Part shown: piece after piece, positions 1 to 11,110 of the stretch | How the letters are laid out: every line of letters starts with the position of its first letter | Position numbering within the stretch: position 1 is the stretch's first letter | Source: Neoceratodus forsteri | Taxonomy: Eukaryota > Chordata > Ceratodontiformes > Ceratodontidae | DNA length: 64,000 nucleotides | Direction: 5' to 3' | Assembly: GCA_016271365.2 (NCBI GenBank) | Contig: CM057450.1 | Location: 1,803,710,967-1,803,774,966 of the forward strand | Notes under the pieces: generated by a model | Told to the model about the DNA's origin: nothing | Database searches by the model: none | The model's input: the letters and a program-made list of their open reading frames with translations, nothing else | Made by a program: the position numbers and the translations under genes

Positions 1-1
1 G

Positions 2-985
2 GGACTGCATGGCAAGCACAAGATTGCTGACAGATGGCACCATCTCCTCCACATTGTAGTGGGCAAACTAGATGATCTGCCAGTGTACAAAGTAAGGCCT
101 GAGAATAATTCAAAAGATGTAAAAACAATGCATAGAAATCATTTACTGCCCATTGGACAAATCTTAATTGAGTCTGAGCCCCTAGAAGATGCCCTCTGGA
201 CCAGTGACTAGAGCTGCTGCTAAGAAAAGATCAAGAAAGTCTGCACCTACAGAAGCAAAGTTAAAGTGTTCCCTCCACAAGTCCCAGTTGAGCATGACTG
301 TCAGTCCATATCGGAAGAAAGTGAGTGACTTTGAATACTATCCTTCTTACGAACTGGTCAATTGTTTCGGGCAATCCCTAGTCAATACTGGAGATGAAGC
401 TGGGCCTTCTGGACTGTCTAAGCCCCAGCTTCATCCCTGGAGCCAATGCTCCCAGAAAGTGAAGTGCAAAGCATCAGATCAGATGAAATGGAATCATTGT
501 GCATGGTTGAACTGTTTGAGCTTTCAGGAGGAAAATGATGGATTGGGTCAGACTGGTGATACACCAGAACAAGAAGAGTATTTTGAGTGCCCTGACAGTC
601 CACTGCCAGTGTCCGAAAGCTCTCCATGCGAGCTAAATGTTGTGGACTCAGAAACTGTAACTCCTGGAGCTGAAAGTGCCCCAAGTTCTAGCCTCTCTAC
701 CCCCATGGAGACTCCCCTGACAAGTGAGGACAATGCTGAAAATGAGGCTCAGAGTGCAGAGACTATAACAGTTCCCCTGGAAGACTGGTCGAGCTGTAAA
801 GCCTGTGGTGCACCTCAGTTATGATTCACTTGGGAGGCCTGTGGACTTGCCTCTCAATGTTGTCCATAAAGGAGTGTATGTGTCCCCGAGCTCATTGCCC
901 AAACTGAGCATCAGTGCTAACTCAAGTTACTTGTGTTGCCCTCTAAGTATGGTGCCCTTGCCCCATCCAGCCCCAAGGTAACTGA
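2..985 (+). pseudogene. gypsy pol 3' end: integrase C-terminal tail, broken
   Basis: Reading from base 2, about 69 codons stay open to a TAG at 209-211. The peptide begins GLHGKHKIADRW and later has DLPVYKVRPE and a basic-His TMHRNHLLP motif. This is the typical C-terminal domain of gypsy integrases, which closes the polyprotein just before the 3' LTR. A second, shifted frame at 189-824 (211 codons) is Ser/Pro/Glu-rich. In a third frame near 797-860 the family's terminal motif (VVHLSYDSLGRP) reappears. So the tail runs through at least one stop and one frameshift. The 189-824 frame is probably the non-globular linker of the polyprotein rather than a separate gene. The gene is not functional as it stands. 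Confidence 0.75.
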
Positions 986-1221
986 TAGGAAGGGCCCTCT
1001 CTTCAGGTTTCATGTACAAGAGGTAATAACTTGAGTTATGGTACAATGTATGTAATACTGTGTAAGTGACATACTGCAATGTTTCAGAAATGTGTTCTTG
1101 GTAAAATGATATATTGACTGATGATTACATGTGCGAGCCTAATGCAAATGTATATGGTTGCAGTTGAAACTTATGGGTACTTGCTTGACGCGGACGTCAA
1201 GCTTTCCCAGGCCAGGAAGGG

Positions 1222-2589
1222 TGTAACCCCCCTGCAAATGGGGGTTCCCAAAAGACTTCCAGGAGCTTGCTTGAATGCTCCAAGCCTGAATGGTGTTTGG
1301 CGTTTAAGCCATTTATCAGTGAGTGTTTTTAGAACCTCTGGTACTGTCTCTTTAAGAGCTGTCTGCTTGCAGACATAATTAGTTTGTATGGGGGACTGTG
1401 TGTTTTTTTTGATTGAGTACCACTCAAGCTGCTGCCAATTCACTTCATTTTTGCAGTCACTAGGAGTGCAAAGGGAACCTATCTGAAAGATGTAACTGTT
1501 TGCCAGAAATTATTTAGAGTACTAATGAAATTACAGTTTGTCTAACCTGCTTTCTTTGCAGTCAGAACTGTGTCTGCTAGTTCCCCATTCTAGTTTTGAA
1601 CTGCTGAACTGGACCAATCAGTGTGGGGTAAGCTAGCTCTAAAATGGTGCCTTGGACGAATCAGAACTTGGACTCATAATCTGAGCCAGCCACAAGAGGA
1701 TTGTATGGGCAGTGACTCTGGGAGATGTAGTTTAGACTTCAGTGCCTTTTTGGACCAACAGCAGCAGTCTATTGTGAGTGACAGCCAATCCAGTCAAGAA
1801 CTGGGAGGAACTCAAAGGAAGTGCCCGTTTTGTCGGTTGGAGTTTCAATTGAGCTTTGGCAGTGAAGAAGGAAGGAGCCCTGTGCTTTTCAGTGTGCAGT
1901 TTTAGTCAAAAAGCGGTGTGTAAGGCCCAGAGTTCGGTCTGCAGCTTGTGTAACAGCTTGTTAGGACTGAATCCGTCCTGTGAAAAGAATCAAAGGATCT
2001 CTGAAGAGTAGAAAACAGGCTCACCCTGTAGAAGACTGGAAGAATTGCTGAAAATTGCACTGTCTGTCAGGAACTGAATCTGCTGTGTGTTCTCCCGGTA
2101 TTGTGCAGTAATTGCGATCGGATACAGATGCAGCCTGCCTGGTATAGTGCTTTTTATATGGATGTGTGAAGAGGTTTGTGTACCTTAAGTGAGCCCTGCT
2201 GACATTGAAGGACCCTATCTTATTTGGAGGTCGTGAGTACTAATTCAGGGTGCTCCCTGTTGAATTGCCACATTAAATCCAAATGGAATTACTGTACTGC
2301 TGACTGTTTAATTCTCCTTTCTCTGTGTGAAAGGGCCCTACCAGCTGCCACGGTTTGGACTAGCCACTAGGGCTTGGGTACCCAGGGACAGTAACTGATA
2401 GGGATAGGCCTGTGCACAGAGCCATAGGTAGATTATTAGAGTGATAAGCTAATTAACCTGATTTCCTGTCCTTGTTATATCCCCCTAAATAAATCAGAGC
2501 TGCTTGTTTCAGCAAAGTTATACTGCCTGAGGTATTTGTCTATGTTAAAGTACTGTACTGTGATTGTTGCACTGTATCTCATTTCACAG
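1222..2589 (+). repeat. Candidate gypsy 3' LTR
   Basis: A TGTAAC start at 1222 directly follows the purine tract AGGAAGGG. The segment has no sustained coding frame. Near 2488 it has an AATAAATC polyadenylation-like signal about 100 bp before a possible CA end (TTTCACA, 2583-2589). At about 1.37 kb it would be long but acceptable for a vertebrate gypsy LTR. No second copy is visible to confirm the ends. Another start upstream, near 1014, cannot be ruled out. Confidence 0.4.
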
Positions 2590-2876
2590 GAGGTCCCAGT
2601 GCGGAACCAGACCTGGGGGTAAGTGTATACTGTGAAGGTAATTCTGATATATTGTGTGGGCCACTAGTGGGAAGAAAGGGGGTTGCAGTGTCCCAGAGGG
2701 CTGTGACCAAGTTAGTTTAACTATTGCAAACCCTGACCTCTGGGTGGAGGCACCCGCCATTGGATCCAGGCCCCTCAACCTGTTAGTGGCAAATCAGGCA
2801 GGGGTAGTAGCCCCTGGGATAGCGCCATCTAGGGGTTACAGCAAGGTTTCCCTTCATTTAAAACTCCCCTTTTTTA
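2590..2876. other. Unassigned spacer between LTR candidate and CR1
   Basis: No coding signal, tRNA-like box or tandem structure is seen. It could be the end of the LTR or the truncated 5' leader of the CR1 that follows. The pyrimidine/T run near 2865-2876 marks where the recognisable CR1 endonuclease reading begins. Confidence 0.3.
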
Positions 2877-2878
2877 AA

Positions 2879-3723
2879 GTGACCCAGGAACACAAACTAA
2901 TAAACATACCAGGATACACTGTCTACAGGAGGGACAGGGAGGGTAAAAGAGGAGGAGGAGTAGTTCTTTACATAAGGGAAGGAATAAAAGCAACAGAACA
3001 AAAGGGTAAACAGGGAGGAGAAGAAGCACTGTGGGTAAATTTGGAGACAGGCAATGGCACCACAATACCATGAGGGTTGTATACAGACCCCTTCTCAGTG
3101 GGAGGAAATGGACAGGAAATGATAGAAAGTATACTTAGAATGGCAGAAAAAGGGAGATATTGCTGATGGGTGATCTGAATATGCCAGATGTTAACTGGAG
3201 TGCAGTTGCAGCTGCCACTTCGAAGAGTGCAGTTATTCTAGATGCCCTACAGGGGGCATGCCTTAGACAACTAGTACTGGAGCCCACTCGAGAGGGAGCA
3301 ATATTAGACTTGATTCTTTCAAATGGAGATGGAGAGAGGATTACAGATGTAGAAGTGGGTAGCCATCTGGGAACTAGCGACCATCGAACAGTATGGTTCA
3401 CAATGAACACAGCAATAGAGTCAAGCCATACAAAGACAAAAGTACTGGACTTTAGGAGGGCTGACTTTGCCAAAATGGATGAGTGCCTAAGGAATGCACT
3501 AGCAAATGGGCAGGAAGGAGGGGTGGAAGAACAATGGGGAATAATAAAAACTGCCATCACAGAGGTAACGAGCCTTTGTGTGAAGCAAATAAACAAAACA
3601 AGGCGATGTAAGAAACCACTATGGTTCTCAAAGGAAGTGGCAGTGAAGGTTCAAGAGAAAAGAAAACATTCAGGAAGTACAAGGAATCGCAGAAGGAGCA
3701 GGACAGAGAACTGTATCAGTTAA
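2879..3723 (+). pseudogene. CR1 endonuclease domain, C-terminal part
   Basis: Two successive frames carry endonuclease motifs. One reads IPGYTVYRRDREGKRGGGV and VLYIREGI in 2897-2990, the usual middle of the CR1 endonuclease. The other, from 3160, reads MGDLNMPDVNW, later LDLILSN and then LGTSDHRTVWF (the Ser-Asp-His catalytic motif, about 3370-3400). In the CR1 family this domain nicks target DNA to prime reverse transcription. The N-terminal third is missing, and a frameshift near 3075-3160 separates the two halves. The ends follow the motif span. Confidence 0.85.
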
Positions 3724-4063
3724 AGCAAAAGGAGGCTGGGAAGGCAGTCAGAACAGCAAAGGCCCAAACCGAGGAAAGATAGCCAACTCAGTTAAGAATG
3801 GGGATAAAACCTTTATAGGTACATCAGGAGCGAAGGAAGACAAAGGGAGGATAGTGAGGCTTAATAAAGGGGAGGAGGGTGGGCAGAGGGAGACTGTGAA
3901 AGGCAGAGATACTAAACAAATATTTTTGCTCAGTATTTATAAAGGAAGAGGGGAGGTACGTGAAACAAACAGTAGTAACACGCTGGATACAGAAGTTGAT
4001 ACTGGCCCATTTACAGAAGAAAGGGTTCTGAAGAACTCTTAAAACTGAAGGTGGACAAAGCAA

Positions 4064-5310
4064 TGGGGCCTGATGGGATTCATCCCAGAATTCTAAAAGA
4101 ACTAAGGGTAGAACTAGTGATACCACTGACTACCCTTTAACAAATCATGGGAGGATGGGGTGGTACCCGAGGACTGGAGGAGGGCAGATGTGATTCCCCT
4201 TCACAAAAGTGGGAGCAAGGCAGAAGCAGGAAACTATAGACCTGTTAGTTTAACCTCAGTGATAGGGAAAATGATGGAATCACTTCTAAAGGAAAGAATT
4301 GTCGAGTATCTAGAGGCCAGAGGGGCACAGGACCCTAGGCAGCATGGATTCACAGCGGGAAGGTCATGCCAGACGAATCTGATAGATTTCTTTGACTGGG
4401 TGACCAAAGTAGTAGATCAGGGAGCGGCTGTGGACATGGCCTACCTAGACTTTAGCAAGGCATTTGACACAGTCCCACACAAAAGATTACTATACAAGTT
4501 AGCCAGCCTGGGTAAAGAATTGGCTGGAGAATAGGACACAGAGAGTAATAGTAAATGGAGTCCACTCAGAAGAAAGGAGGGTTACTAGTGGGGTACCGCA
4601 GGGTTTAGTATTAGGACCGGTCCTCTTCAGTGTCTTTATAAGCGACACTGCAGAAGGACTGGAAGGAAAAGTATGTCTCTTTGCAGATGACACTAAGATC
4701 TGCAACAGAGTTGATGCACAGGGTGGGGTGGAAAGGATGAGAAGGGACTTGGCAAGGTTAGAGGAATGGTCAAATGTATGGCAGCTTAGATTCAATGCTA
4801 AGAAGTGCAAGGTAATGCACCTGGGAAACAAAACCCAGGGAAGAGTACACAATGGGGGTGAGATACTAACAACAACAAAATGGAGAGGGACCTGGGGTAG
4901 TCACATCAGATGACCTAAAGATGGGCAAGCAATGTGAGAGGGCAGCAAGGAGGGCTGGGGGATACTGGGGTGCATAGGGAGAGGCATCACCAGTAGAAAA
5001 CAGGAAGTTAGTATCCTCTGTACAGACAGCTGGTGAGACCCCATCTGAGTACTGTGTGCAGTTCTGGAGACCCAGTCTCCACAAAGACATAGACAGGATG
5101 GAAGCTGTCAGAGGAGGCAACTAAATGGTGCAGGGTCTGCACGAAGACATATGAAGAGAGACTTAAGGGCTTAATATGTATAGCCTCGAGGAAAGGAGGG
5201 AGAGGGGATATGATAGAAACTTTCAAGTACCTCAAGGAATCAACAAAGTCCAAGAGGGTAGCATCTTTCAAAAAAAGAGGTGTGCAAGAACAAGAGGGCA
5301 CAATTTGAAG
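4064..5310 (+). pseudogene. CR1 reverse transcriptase
   Basis: Recognisable motifs in order are MGPDGIHPRIL just before 4100, VPEDWRRADVIPLHKSG and NYRPVSLTSVIGK at 4160-4270, [13 protein letters not shown] near 4330, then [17 protein letters not shown] (catalytic Asp) near 4435-4490. After a deletion and frameshift around 4500 come GLVLGPVLF and FADDTKI near 4600-4700, the FADD active-site box. The C-terminal segment around 4730-5300 contains LARLEEWSNVWQL and a degraded tail. Stops and frameshifts rule out activity. It reverse-transcribes the LINE RNA at the nicked target in intact relatives. Confidence 0.88.
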
Positions 5311-5592
5311 ATGGGGGGTGGCTCAGAGGTAATTTAAGGAAATATTTTTTTCACAGAGAGGGTTGTGGATGCATGGAACGGCCTTCCGGAGGAGGTTGTG
5401 GAGTCAAAATCAGTGGTGGAATTCAAGCATGCATGGGATAGTCATAAGGCAGTTCTAGGGGGGGTGGGGGTAGGAAGAAGTAGGCTGCTGGTTAACTAGG
5501 ATCTGCAGCTTATCCAGTAGGTAGGGAAATGGGCAGACTGGGTGGGCCAAGCGGTCCTTATCTGCCGTCAAATTCTATGTTTCTATGTTTAA

Positions 5593-7085
5593 TTACAGCC
5601 TCTTTAGTGCCAAGGTGTGCAGCTGAATGAAACTTTTCTAACTCTCACCTGCCCTCCCGACAGTCAGTGTCGAGAGAGTGGGGAAAGAGAGCAAACTTTC
5701 TCTCTTCTTTTTTGGGATGGTCAGAACACTTTGCAGTCCCCAGTGGGCCTCTTCTGTCTCTCTCAGGTGTTTCCTCTTAGACTTTCCAAACCAGCATTGC
5801 CACCATCATCAAGGTCCCCTCTTTAGCAAGGCGTAGCTCTGGTGCTCTGACAACCCCTTAGTCCTCCACCTTCTACACTTCAGACTCCTCATAGTGAGGA
5901 TTTCAGCACTGGGAGGCACACTTGCCCTCTTGGAGATTCTGTACCCTGTACACCTTATCCAAATACCTTTCCCTCAGGTATACAGTCATGCATAAACCTG
6001 CTACTCCAGTCTCTATAAACACATCTAATTTATTACTAAATACTGGTTAGCTAGAGATAACAGTAGTAAACATGTATATAATACTGACACATAATCCATG
6101 TAGATAGTAAGCATGACAAGATTTGAAAAATAAAGCTTAATACGTGCAGGTAATTCCTTACAGTAGTGCTCTCAGTCCTTTACACACCTGGCTAGCTTCC
6201 TAACATGTACAGTGTTTACTATCCTTACCAGGCACACTGCACTTTTTACCTCAATCCTTTCTTCAGACCCACAGCCTGGCTCCTTCCTTGGAATGGTTTA
6301 CACTGAAATCCCAGCAAAAAGAAGGAAGGAACCTACTGTGCTAGTCCCTTTTCAGCATTTTTCTCTCCCCCCGGGGTGCGGTGGAGTTTAGGGTCTGTGA
6401 CCTCACTTCCCATGTACCAGTTTTTCCAATTGGATGAAGCTGATTTCAGACTCAGTTCTGATGTTCTGTCTCCACTCCACCTCCATACTATGGTGCAGAG
6501 GGCTGCTGGAGAAGCAGTTTCTTCCGAAGGTCACGTAACACAAGCATAAGAAGTCAGTTCTATCGCTTTCATCTCCAGATGAATCGGGCTGATATTCATG
6601 TGAAAATGCTTCTTCCTTTTCAAGGTTGCCTTTTCACGATAGGAATACCTGTACAGCCCTTCACGCCTACTCTGGCTTTGTTCCTGGTCAAATTTCACAT
6701 ACACAGACCAGGATTTTGTAAAACAGAACATAGTTCATTTGCCTTTTACAGAAAATAATTTGGTCATCACATTTGTATTTTTTTTTATTGGCTGTGAGGA
6801 GCGGAGTGCACCATTTTTTAGTCCTGAACCCGAGCCAGTCACTCGCCATCAGTAAAGTGGGTATTAGCATTCTCGGAGAGAGGACCTTCTAAAGTCTCCT
6901 ATTGTTTTATGAACAGCTGTTCATTGTTTTAAATATAGAGCGAGCATAACTGGTAGAGTTAACTGAGCACAGCACTGCCTAGCCAGCTAAACTCTGGGAA
7001 GGACCCATCTACTGGAATCCTATGATTTTCTATCTTACCAGTTGCTCGCTGCTCTGTCTAGTGGCAGTCTGATCAGGGAAGAGGG
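5593..7085. other. Unassigned, possible reverse-oriented solo LTR
   Basis: No coding region is supported. The stretch is pyrimidine-biased on the plus strand. Around 5957-6045 it has CAGGTATACAG and TTTATTACTAAATACTGG, which loosely resemble the reverse complement of LTR polyadenylation regions elsewhere in the window. That resemblance is weak and I do not assign it. A perfect 16-bp palindrome, ATGAACAGCTGTTCAT, lies at 6909-6924. Confidence 0.25.
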
Positions 7086-7087
7086 TG

Positions 7088-7256
7088 TTACGCAGTGGTT
7101 CAAGGCTCTGAGCTGCAAATCTGGAGACCTGGGTTTGAATCTCACAGCCCCACTTGCATACTGGACCCTGAGCAAGTCACTTAACTTCCTTGTGCCCCGG
7201 TTGCACCTGCAAACAAGCTTTCAGCTTAGTGTGTCTCACCTGGTAAAATAATTGGT
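7088..7256 (+). mobile_element. MIR-like tRNA-derived SINE
   Basis: It has a tRNA-like head with an A-box-like CAGTGGTTCAAGG and a B-box-like GGGTTTGAATCTC (about 7131-7143). The body has the MIR/CORE-type motif GAGCAAGTCACTTAACTTCC (7172-7191) and ends in an A-rich tail near 7255-7276. MIR-type SINEs are non-autonomous and borrow L2 machinery, and L2 elements are present in this window. A related copy is at 12500-12650. End positions are approximate. Confidence 0.7.
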
Positions 7257-7346
7257 AAAAAAAACAAACAAAAAAAGCAAGCCCTGATTGTCATGTTATT
7301 GTCATGATGTGTGTATGTGATGTGTACTGTCTTCTACTGATAAACA

Positions 7347-7665
7347 GTAAAGCATCTTTCAAAAAAAGAGGTGTGCAAGAACAAGGGGCACAATTTGAAG
7401 ATAGAAGGCGTCAGAGGTAATTTAAGAGTATTTTTTCACAGAGAGGTTGTGATGTATGGAGCGGCCTTCCAGAGGAGGTTGTGGAGTCAAAAACAGTGGT
7501 GGAATTCAAGCATACATGGGACAGTCATAAGGCAATTCTAGGGGGTGGGGGTAGGAAGAAGTAGGCTGCTGGTTAACTAGGATCTGTAACTTATCCATCA
7601 GGTAGGGAAATGGGCAGACTGGGTGGGCCAAGTGGTCCTTATCTGCTGTCAAATTCTATGTTTCT
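7347..7665 (+). mobile_element. CR1 3'-end fragment
   Basis: This matches the last ~320 bp of the CR1 at 5265-5592 nearly base for base. It shares the C-terminal coding remnant, the GGGGGTGGGGGTAGGAAGAAG stretch in slightly altered form, and the TTCTATGTTTCTA terminus at 7652-7664. An A-rich run follows. It is a strongly 5'-truncated insertion of the same family, with no functional coding capacity. Confidence 0.9.
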
Positions 7666-7809
7666 AAATAAAAAACAAAAGCAAACCCTTTTTCTGGGTA
7701 ATGTGTCTCTACTTTCGGTTGCCCGACTTTGTCCATTTGGCTCAGTCAGGAGAATATAGTAGAGCTCTCCGACACTTCAGTAAGCTCAAGAAGTGTGATA
7801 ATTTTCTAT

Positions 7810-8160
7810 AGCCTGAGGAGCAGCACCTTTTGCAGCCCGAGGAAAGAGCTCCTTTTAAAGCCAGAGGAACAGACTCCCTTTATGGCCTCAGGAGCGGGAT
7901 CCTTTTACAGCACGAGGAACAGGCTCCCTTTACAGCCTTAGAAGTGGGCTGTCTTTAGCACCTGAGGAATGGTCTCTGTTTGCAGCCTGCGGAGTGGGCT
8001 CACTTTACAGCCTGAGGAGCACACTGTGTTTACAGCCTGAGGAGGCAACTCCATTTACAGTCCAAGAAGCAGGCTGCCTTTACAGCCTGAGAACTGGGCT
8101 CCTTTTACAGCCTGGGAAGTGGGCTTCCTTTATAACTTGAGGAGTAGTGTTATTTTAACA
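7810..8160 (+). repeat. 25-bp minisatellite, about 14 copies
   Basis: Units of the type GCCTGAGGAGNNGGCTCCTT plus TTACA repeat with starts at 7811, 7835, 7860, 7885, 7910, 7935, 7960, 7985, 8010, 8035, 8060, 8085, 8110 and about 8135. The spacing is exactly 25 bp across at least eleven steps although bases vary between units. Because 25 is not a multiple of three, no repeating peptide is implied. Length conservation with point divergence suggests an old array. Confidence 0.9.
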
Positions 8161-8520
8161 GCTCCTGGGCTGGCTTTTTTACAATGGAGCTGCTGGCTCA
8201 AAATAAACTCTGGACGTGCTGAGCGATTCCTAACTGACCTGCATTGTGCCAAAAGTGTGCATGAGCAGGACGGCAGCATAAACTCCTCTCCTAATCTAAC
8301 AGAGGAGAAACACCTGTATCTCACTATCTTGAGATTTCTGCAACTGCCTGTGCCTCATTCCTGGCTGGCATAGACCAGCACTGCACCCACCATGTCTCCA
8401 GCTTTGAGACTGGGAGGAAAAGAAAAAAAAAAAAAAACAGAAAAGCAAGAGATAAACTACAGACAGACAGCAAAGCCAAAAAAAAAATAAAGATAAGTGG
8501 AAAGGAATAGTTTATAGATA
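8161..8520. other. Unassigned; A-rich run
   Basis: No protein family or repeat is recognised. An A-rich stretch at about 8420-8490, including a run of 15 or more A at 8423-8437, could be the tail of a SINE or LINE insertion, but no head is recognisable upstream. Confidence 0.3.
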
Positions 8521-8523
8521 TCC

Positions 8524-8853
8524 TTAATTGGAAGTGTGGAAGGCCTTGATGTGGCAGCCCTCTTTGCCGCCCACATTTCCGTCTATCATTCTTTTGAAAG
8601 GAGTCTCTTCTGAACCCGTGACATGTAGGCTAAATAATTTGACTATGTTTAAATTATCCTTGCTGTCCTTGCCCCTTAAACTGCTAATTAGCTTGGTGGC
8701 CCTCGGCTGGATCCTTTGGATCTCTTTAATGTCCTTTCTGTAAGGTGTTGGCCAGAACTGGGCCTTGTATGGGGAGGGGCACCTGTTTTGAACTGGTTTT
8801 ACTTCCCTCATAATACATCCCAATGTTGTATTTGCTGTCTGGACTGTCAGCAC
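8524..8853 (-). pseudogene. CR1-like LINE reverse transcriptase C-terminus, fragment
   Basis: The minus strand reads AQFWPTPYRKDIKEI, then IQPRATKLISSL and IVKLFSLHV. This matches the conserved C-terminal stretch of CR1 proteins (FWxPxLRKDIxxIExVQRRATKxxxxL). It is an isolated scrap with no upstream catalytic region and no recognisable 3' terminus. It differs more from the other CR1 copies here than they do from each other, so it probably belongs to another CR1-type subfamily. Confidence 0.65.
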
Positions 8854-8899
8854 GTTGCCTACCTGACGTTAGCTTATTGTACACAAGTAACCCTGGATC

Positions 8900-9854
8900 C
8901 CTGTCCTCAATTGTGGTGTCCACTGTTGCACCACAGAGGGTGTATGGTGACCCAAATTTCCTGCCCTGGGGTAGTACCGTGTGAATCCCTCATTGAATGT
9001 AATAATGTGTGCATGTCTGGTATCTGCTCATCATCTGCTGATGAAGGTGGGAGGTTACCTTCAACAGATGAAGTGAGTTAAGAAAATTGCAGAACAACAG
9101 TACACTTTGCAGTGGCAAATGACATCCCCAAGGATCCCATGGAGTTCCTCCTGTCAGCAATCACAAGAGATGGACCACTTTTTCCTGTTTCATAGTTCAT
9201 AGAAAGAATTCTGTAGGAGGAATGACATTGTCTGGGGCCTATATACACAGTGGATAGACCACCCTTGAAAATGCATTCCTTTGAGAAACGTGTCTGCTAA
9301 TAAATGGGAACTAGAAGCAGTTAGGACTCCAGGAGAAAGATTGGGCCAGTACAGCATCATTACAATCTTCCATTTCATGTTTTCACTCTACCAGAGCAAG
9401 TCTCAATGTGTAGAAATAGCAGGCATTTTATCTTTAAAATGTAAGGCCCCAAAACTGGCACTTGAGAAAATTAGGCAAGACCTGTACTTTGTCTCGCTTC
9501 AGCTTTTCTAGCCGGTGTCACAAACACTGTAATATGGTTTGCAGTGAGGCTTATGTTCATGGGTCAGCCTTCCAAAGTGCACTTCACTGTTTTTTTTTCC
9601 ACCTTATGTTTATCCACATGTAACTCCTGCCCTGCCCTCTTCTGATGTAGATCCCCCAGTCCCAACATCTACCATCCTGGGACTTACCTTAGCCTCTTCT
9701 GACCACCATGGGTGAGTGGGTGCCAAGAGCAGTGGTGCAGAGCCTGTGGAGGGTTGACATAGATACTGTCGGCAGAGATTCTGCCCGTTTATGCTGCCTG
9801 ATGAAGCGGCCAGTGACCTTATCTGGTCACTGGCTTTAACATTTTCGTCCCATC
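8900..9854. other. Unassigned
   Basis: Short unrelated open frames only. No motif, box or tandem repeat is convincing. It lies between two LINE fragments and is probably decayed repeat or plain intergenic DNA. Confidence 0.3.
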
Positions 9855-11110
9855 TCTAATATTCCTTTATTCCTGTCCCATGCATGTTTGAAGCCTGCCA
9901 CTATGCGCGGGCAGCCACCACTTCCTGGGGCAGGCTATTCCATGCATCCACCACCCTCTCTTTAAAAAAGAACTTCTTGACATTACCCCTTATGCGTCAA
10001 CCCACCAGTTTCATATCATGCCCTCTTGTTCTGGCACTACTTTTTAACTGGAATATGTTATCCCCTTCCACCTTGTTCATGCCCTTGAAGTATCTGAACA
10101 TTTCTGTCATGTCACCTCTCTTCCTCCTTTACTCCAGCATGTGCAAATTGAGGTCTCTGACTCTTTCCTCATAAGGCTTGTGATGTAGATCCTTCACCAT
10201 TTTGGTCATCCTTCTCTGCGCCGTCTCTATTTTGTCAATGTCCTTACGAAGGTGTGGCCTCCAGAACTGGACACAGAACTCAAGGTGAGGCCTCACCAGG
10301 GTCCTGTACAGTGGAACTATCACCTCCCTCCTTCAGCTTGTGATTGCCCTTCCAGTGCACCCCAACATCCCAGTGGCCATCCCCACTGCCTTGGCCATCT
10401 GCCTTGTGGCCTTCAGGTCATCTGTGATTATAACCCCCAAGTTCCTCTCTTCCTTAGTAACTGCCAACAGCTCTTCCCCCAACCTGAAGCTTGCTCCAGT
10501 GTTCATGCTCCACTTGTGCATAATTTTGCATTTCTTTGCATTAAACCTTAGTTGCCATGCATCTCTCCAACTGTTCCAGGACCTTTCTCATCCTTTCCAC
10601 CCCCAGGATATCCACATTGTTGCAGATCTTAGTGTCATCTGCAAACAGACAAACCTTTCCTCCAGCCCATCTGCAATGTTACTGATGAAGACATTGAAGA
10701 GGACTGGCCCAGAACTGACCCTTGAGGTACCCCCTGGCCACCTTCCTTTCCTCTGATTGGGTTCTGTTTCCACTACCCTCTGTTTTGGTCCTTTAACCAA
10801 TTTCCAATCCACCCCCTCCGGGGTATCCATCTTGTTGCAGATCTTAGTGTCATCCAAAAACAGGCAAACCTTTCCCTCCAGCCCATCTGCAATGTCACTG
10901 ATGAAGACATTGAAGAGTACTGGCCCCAGGACTGACTCTTGAGGTACCCCACTAGTCACCTCCCTTTCCTCTAATTGGGTTCTGTTTACCGCTACCCTCT
11001 GCTTTCAGTCCTTTAACCAATTTTTAATCCAGTTTACCACCTTGTGTCCCATCCCCATGCTTCCCAGCTTGTTGACCAGTCTCCTATGTGGGATGGTATC
11101 ATTGACGTCT
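9855..11110 (-). mobile_element. CR1 LINE, truncated, minus strand
   Basis: Minus-strand frames contain CR1 reverse-transcriptase C-terminal motifs: [15 protein letters not shown] and [15 protein letters not shown] near 10959-10870, and [18 protein letters not shown] and [10 protein letters not shown] near 10270-10135. The element lacks the usual CR1 3' terminus at its left edge and the front of the reverse transcriptase at its right edge. A direct 215-bp internal duplication (10600-11030) repeats the FADD-box region. It is a dead copy. Confidence 0.85.
10600..11030 (-). repeat. Direct 215-bp duplication inside CR1
   Basis: TTGCAGATCTTAGTGTCATC occurs at about 10619 and again 215 bp later. 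The following ~200 bp (AGCCCATCTGCAATG, GAAGACATTGAAGAG, TTGGGTTCTGTTT, CCTTTAACCAATTT) recur in the same order. On the minus strand the protein motif [17 protein letters not shown] is therefore present twice. A tandem duplication after insertion, or a template jump during reverse transcription, would explain this. Confidence 0.9.

Larger units (their letters stand above)
1..2589 (+). mobile_element. Ty3/gypsy LTR retrotransposon, 3' end (left side outside window)
   Basis: The window opens inside the last part of a gypsy-type pol gene read on the plus strand, followed by a non-coding stretch and then a long segment with LTR-like features. Only the 3' part is present, so the class rests on the integrase C-terminal tail at 2-870. 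The downstream part has a purine run (AGGAAGGG, 1214-1221) followed by TGTAAC at 1222, as expected for a polypurine tract and LTR start. An AATAAA-type signal lies near 2488. The element is decayed. The right boundary near 2589 is a guess, because no matching 5' LTR is available here. Confidence 0.7.
2877..5592 (+). mobile_element. CR1 LINE, 5'-truncated
   Basis: This is a non-LTR retrotransposon of the CR1 clade. It encodes the C-terminal part of the apurinic-type endonuclease (2879-3723), then a reverse transcriptase (4064-5310). It ends in the CR1-type 3' terminus, with TTCTATG and TTTCTATG repeats at about 5572-5592. The start is truncated inside the endonuclease, as usual for target-primed reverse transcription. 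Several frame changes make it a dead copy. Closely related CR1 copies lie at 7347-7665 (3' tail), 9855-11110 and 24203-26000 (both minus) and 37497-40455. A clear target-site duplication was not found. Confidence 0.9.

Noticed and set aside
189..824. 211-codon open frame as a host gene
   Set aside because: It overlaps and follows a gypsy integrase tail and lies before an LTR-like region. The composition is linker-like, with no domain.
5593..6480. Solo LTR in minus orientation
   Set aside because: Only loose similarity to LTR polyadenylation regions. No TG/CA ends or target duplication could be fixed, so it is left as unassigned.
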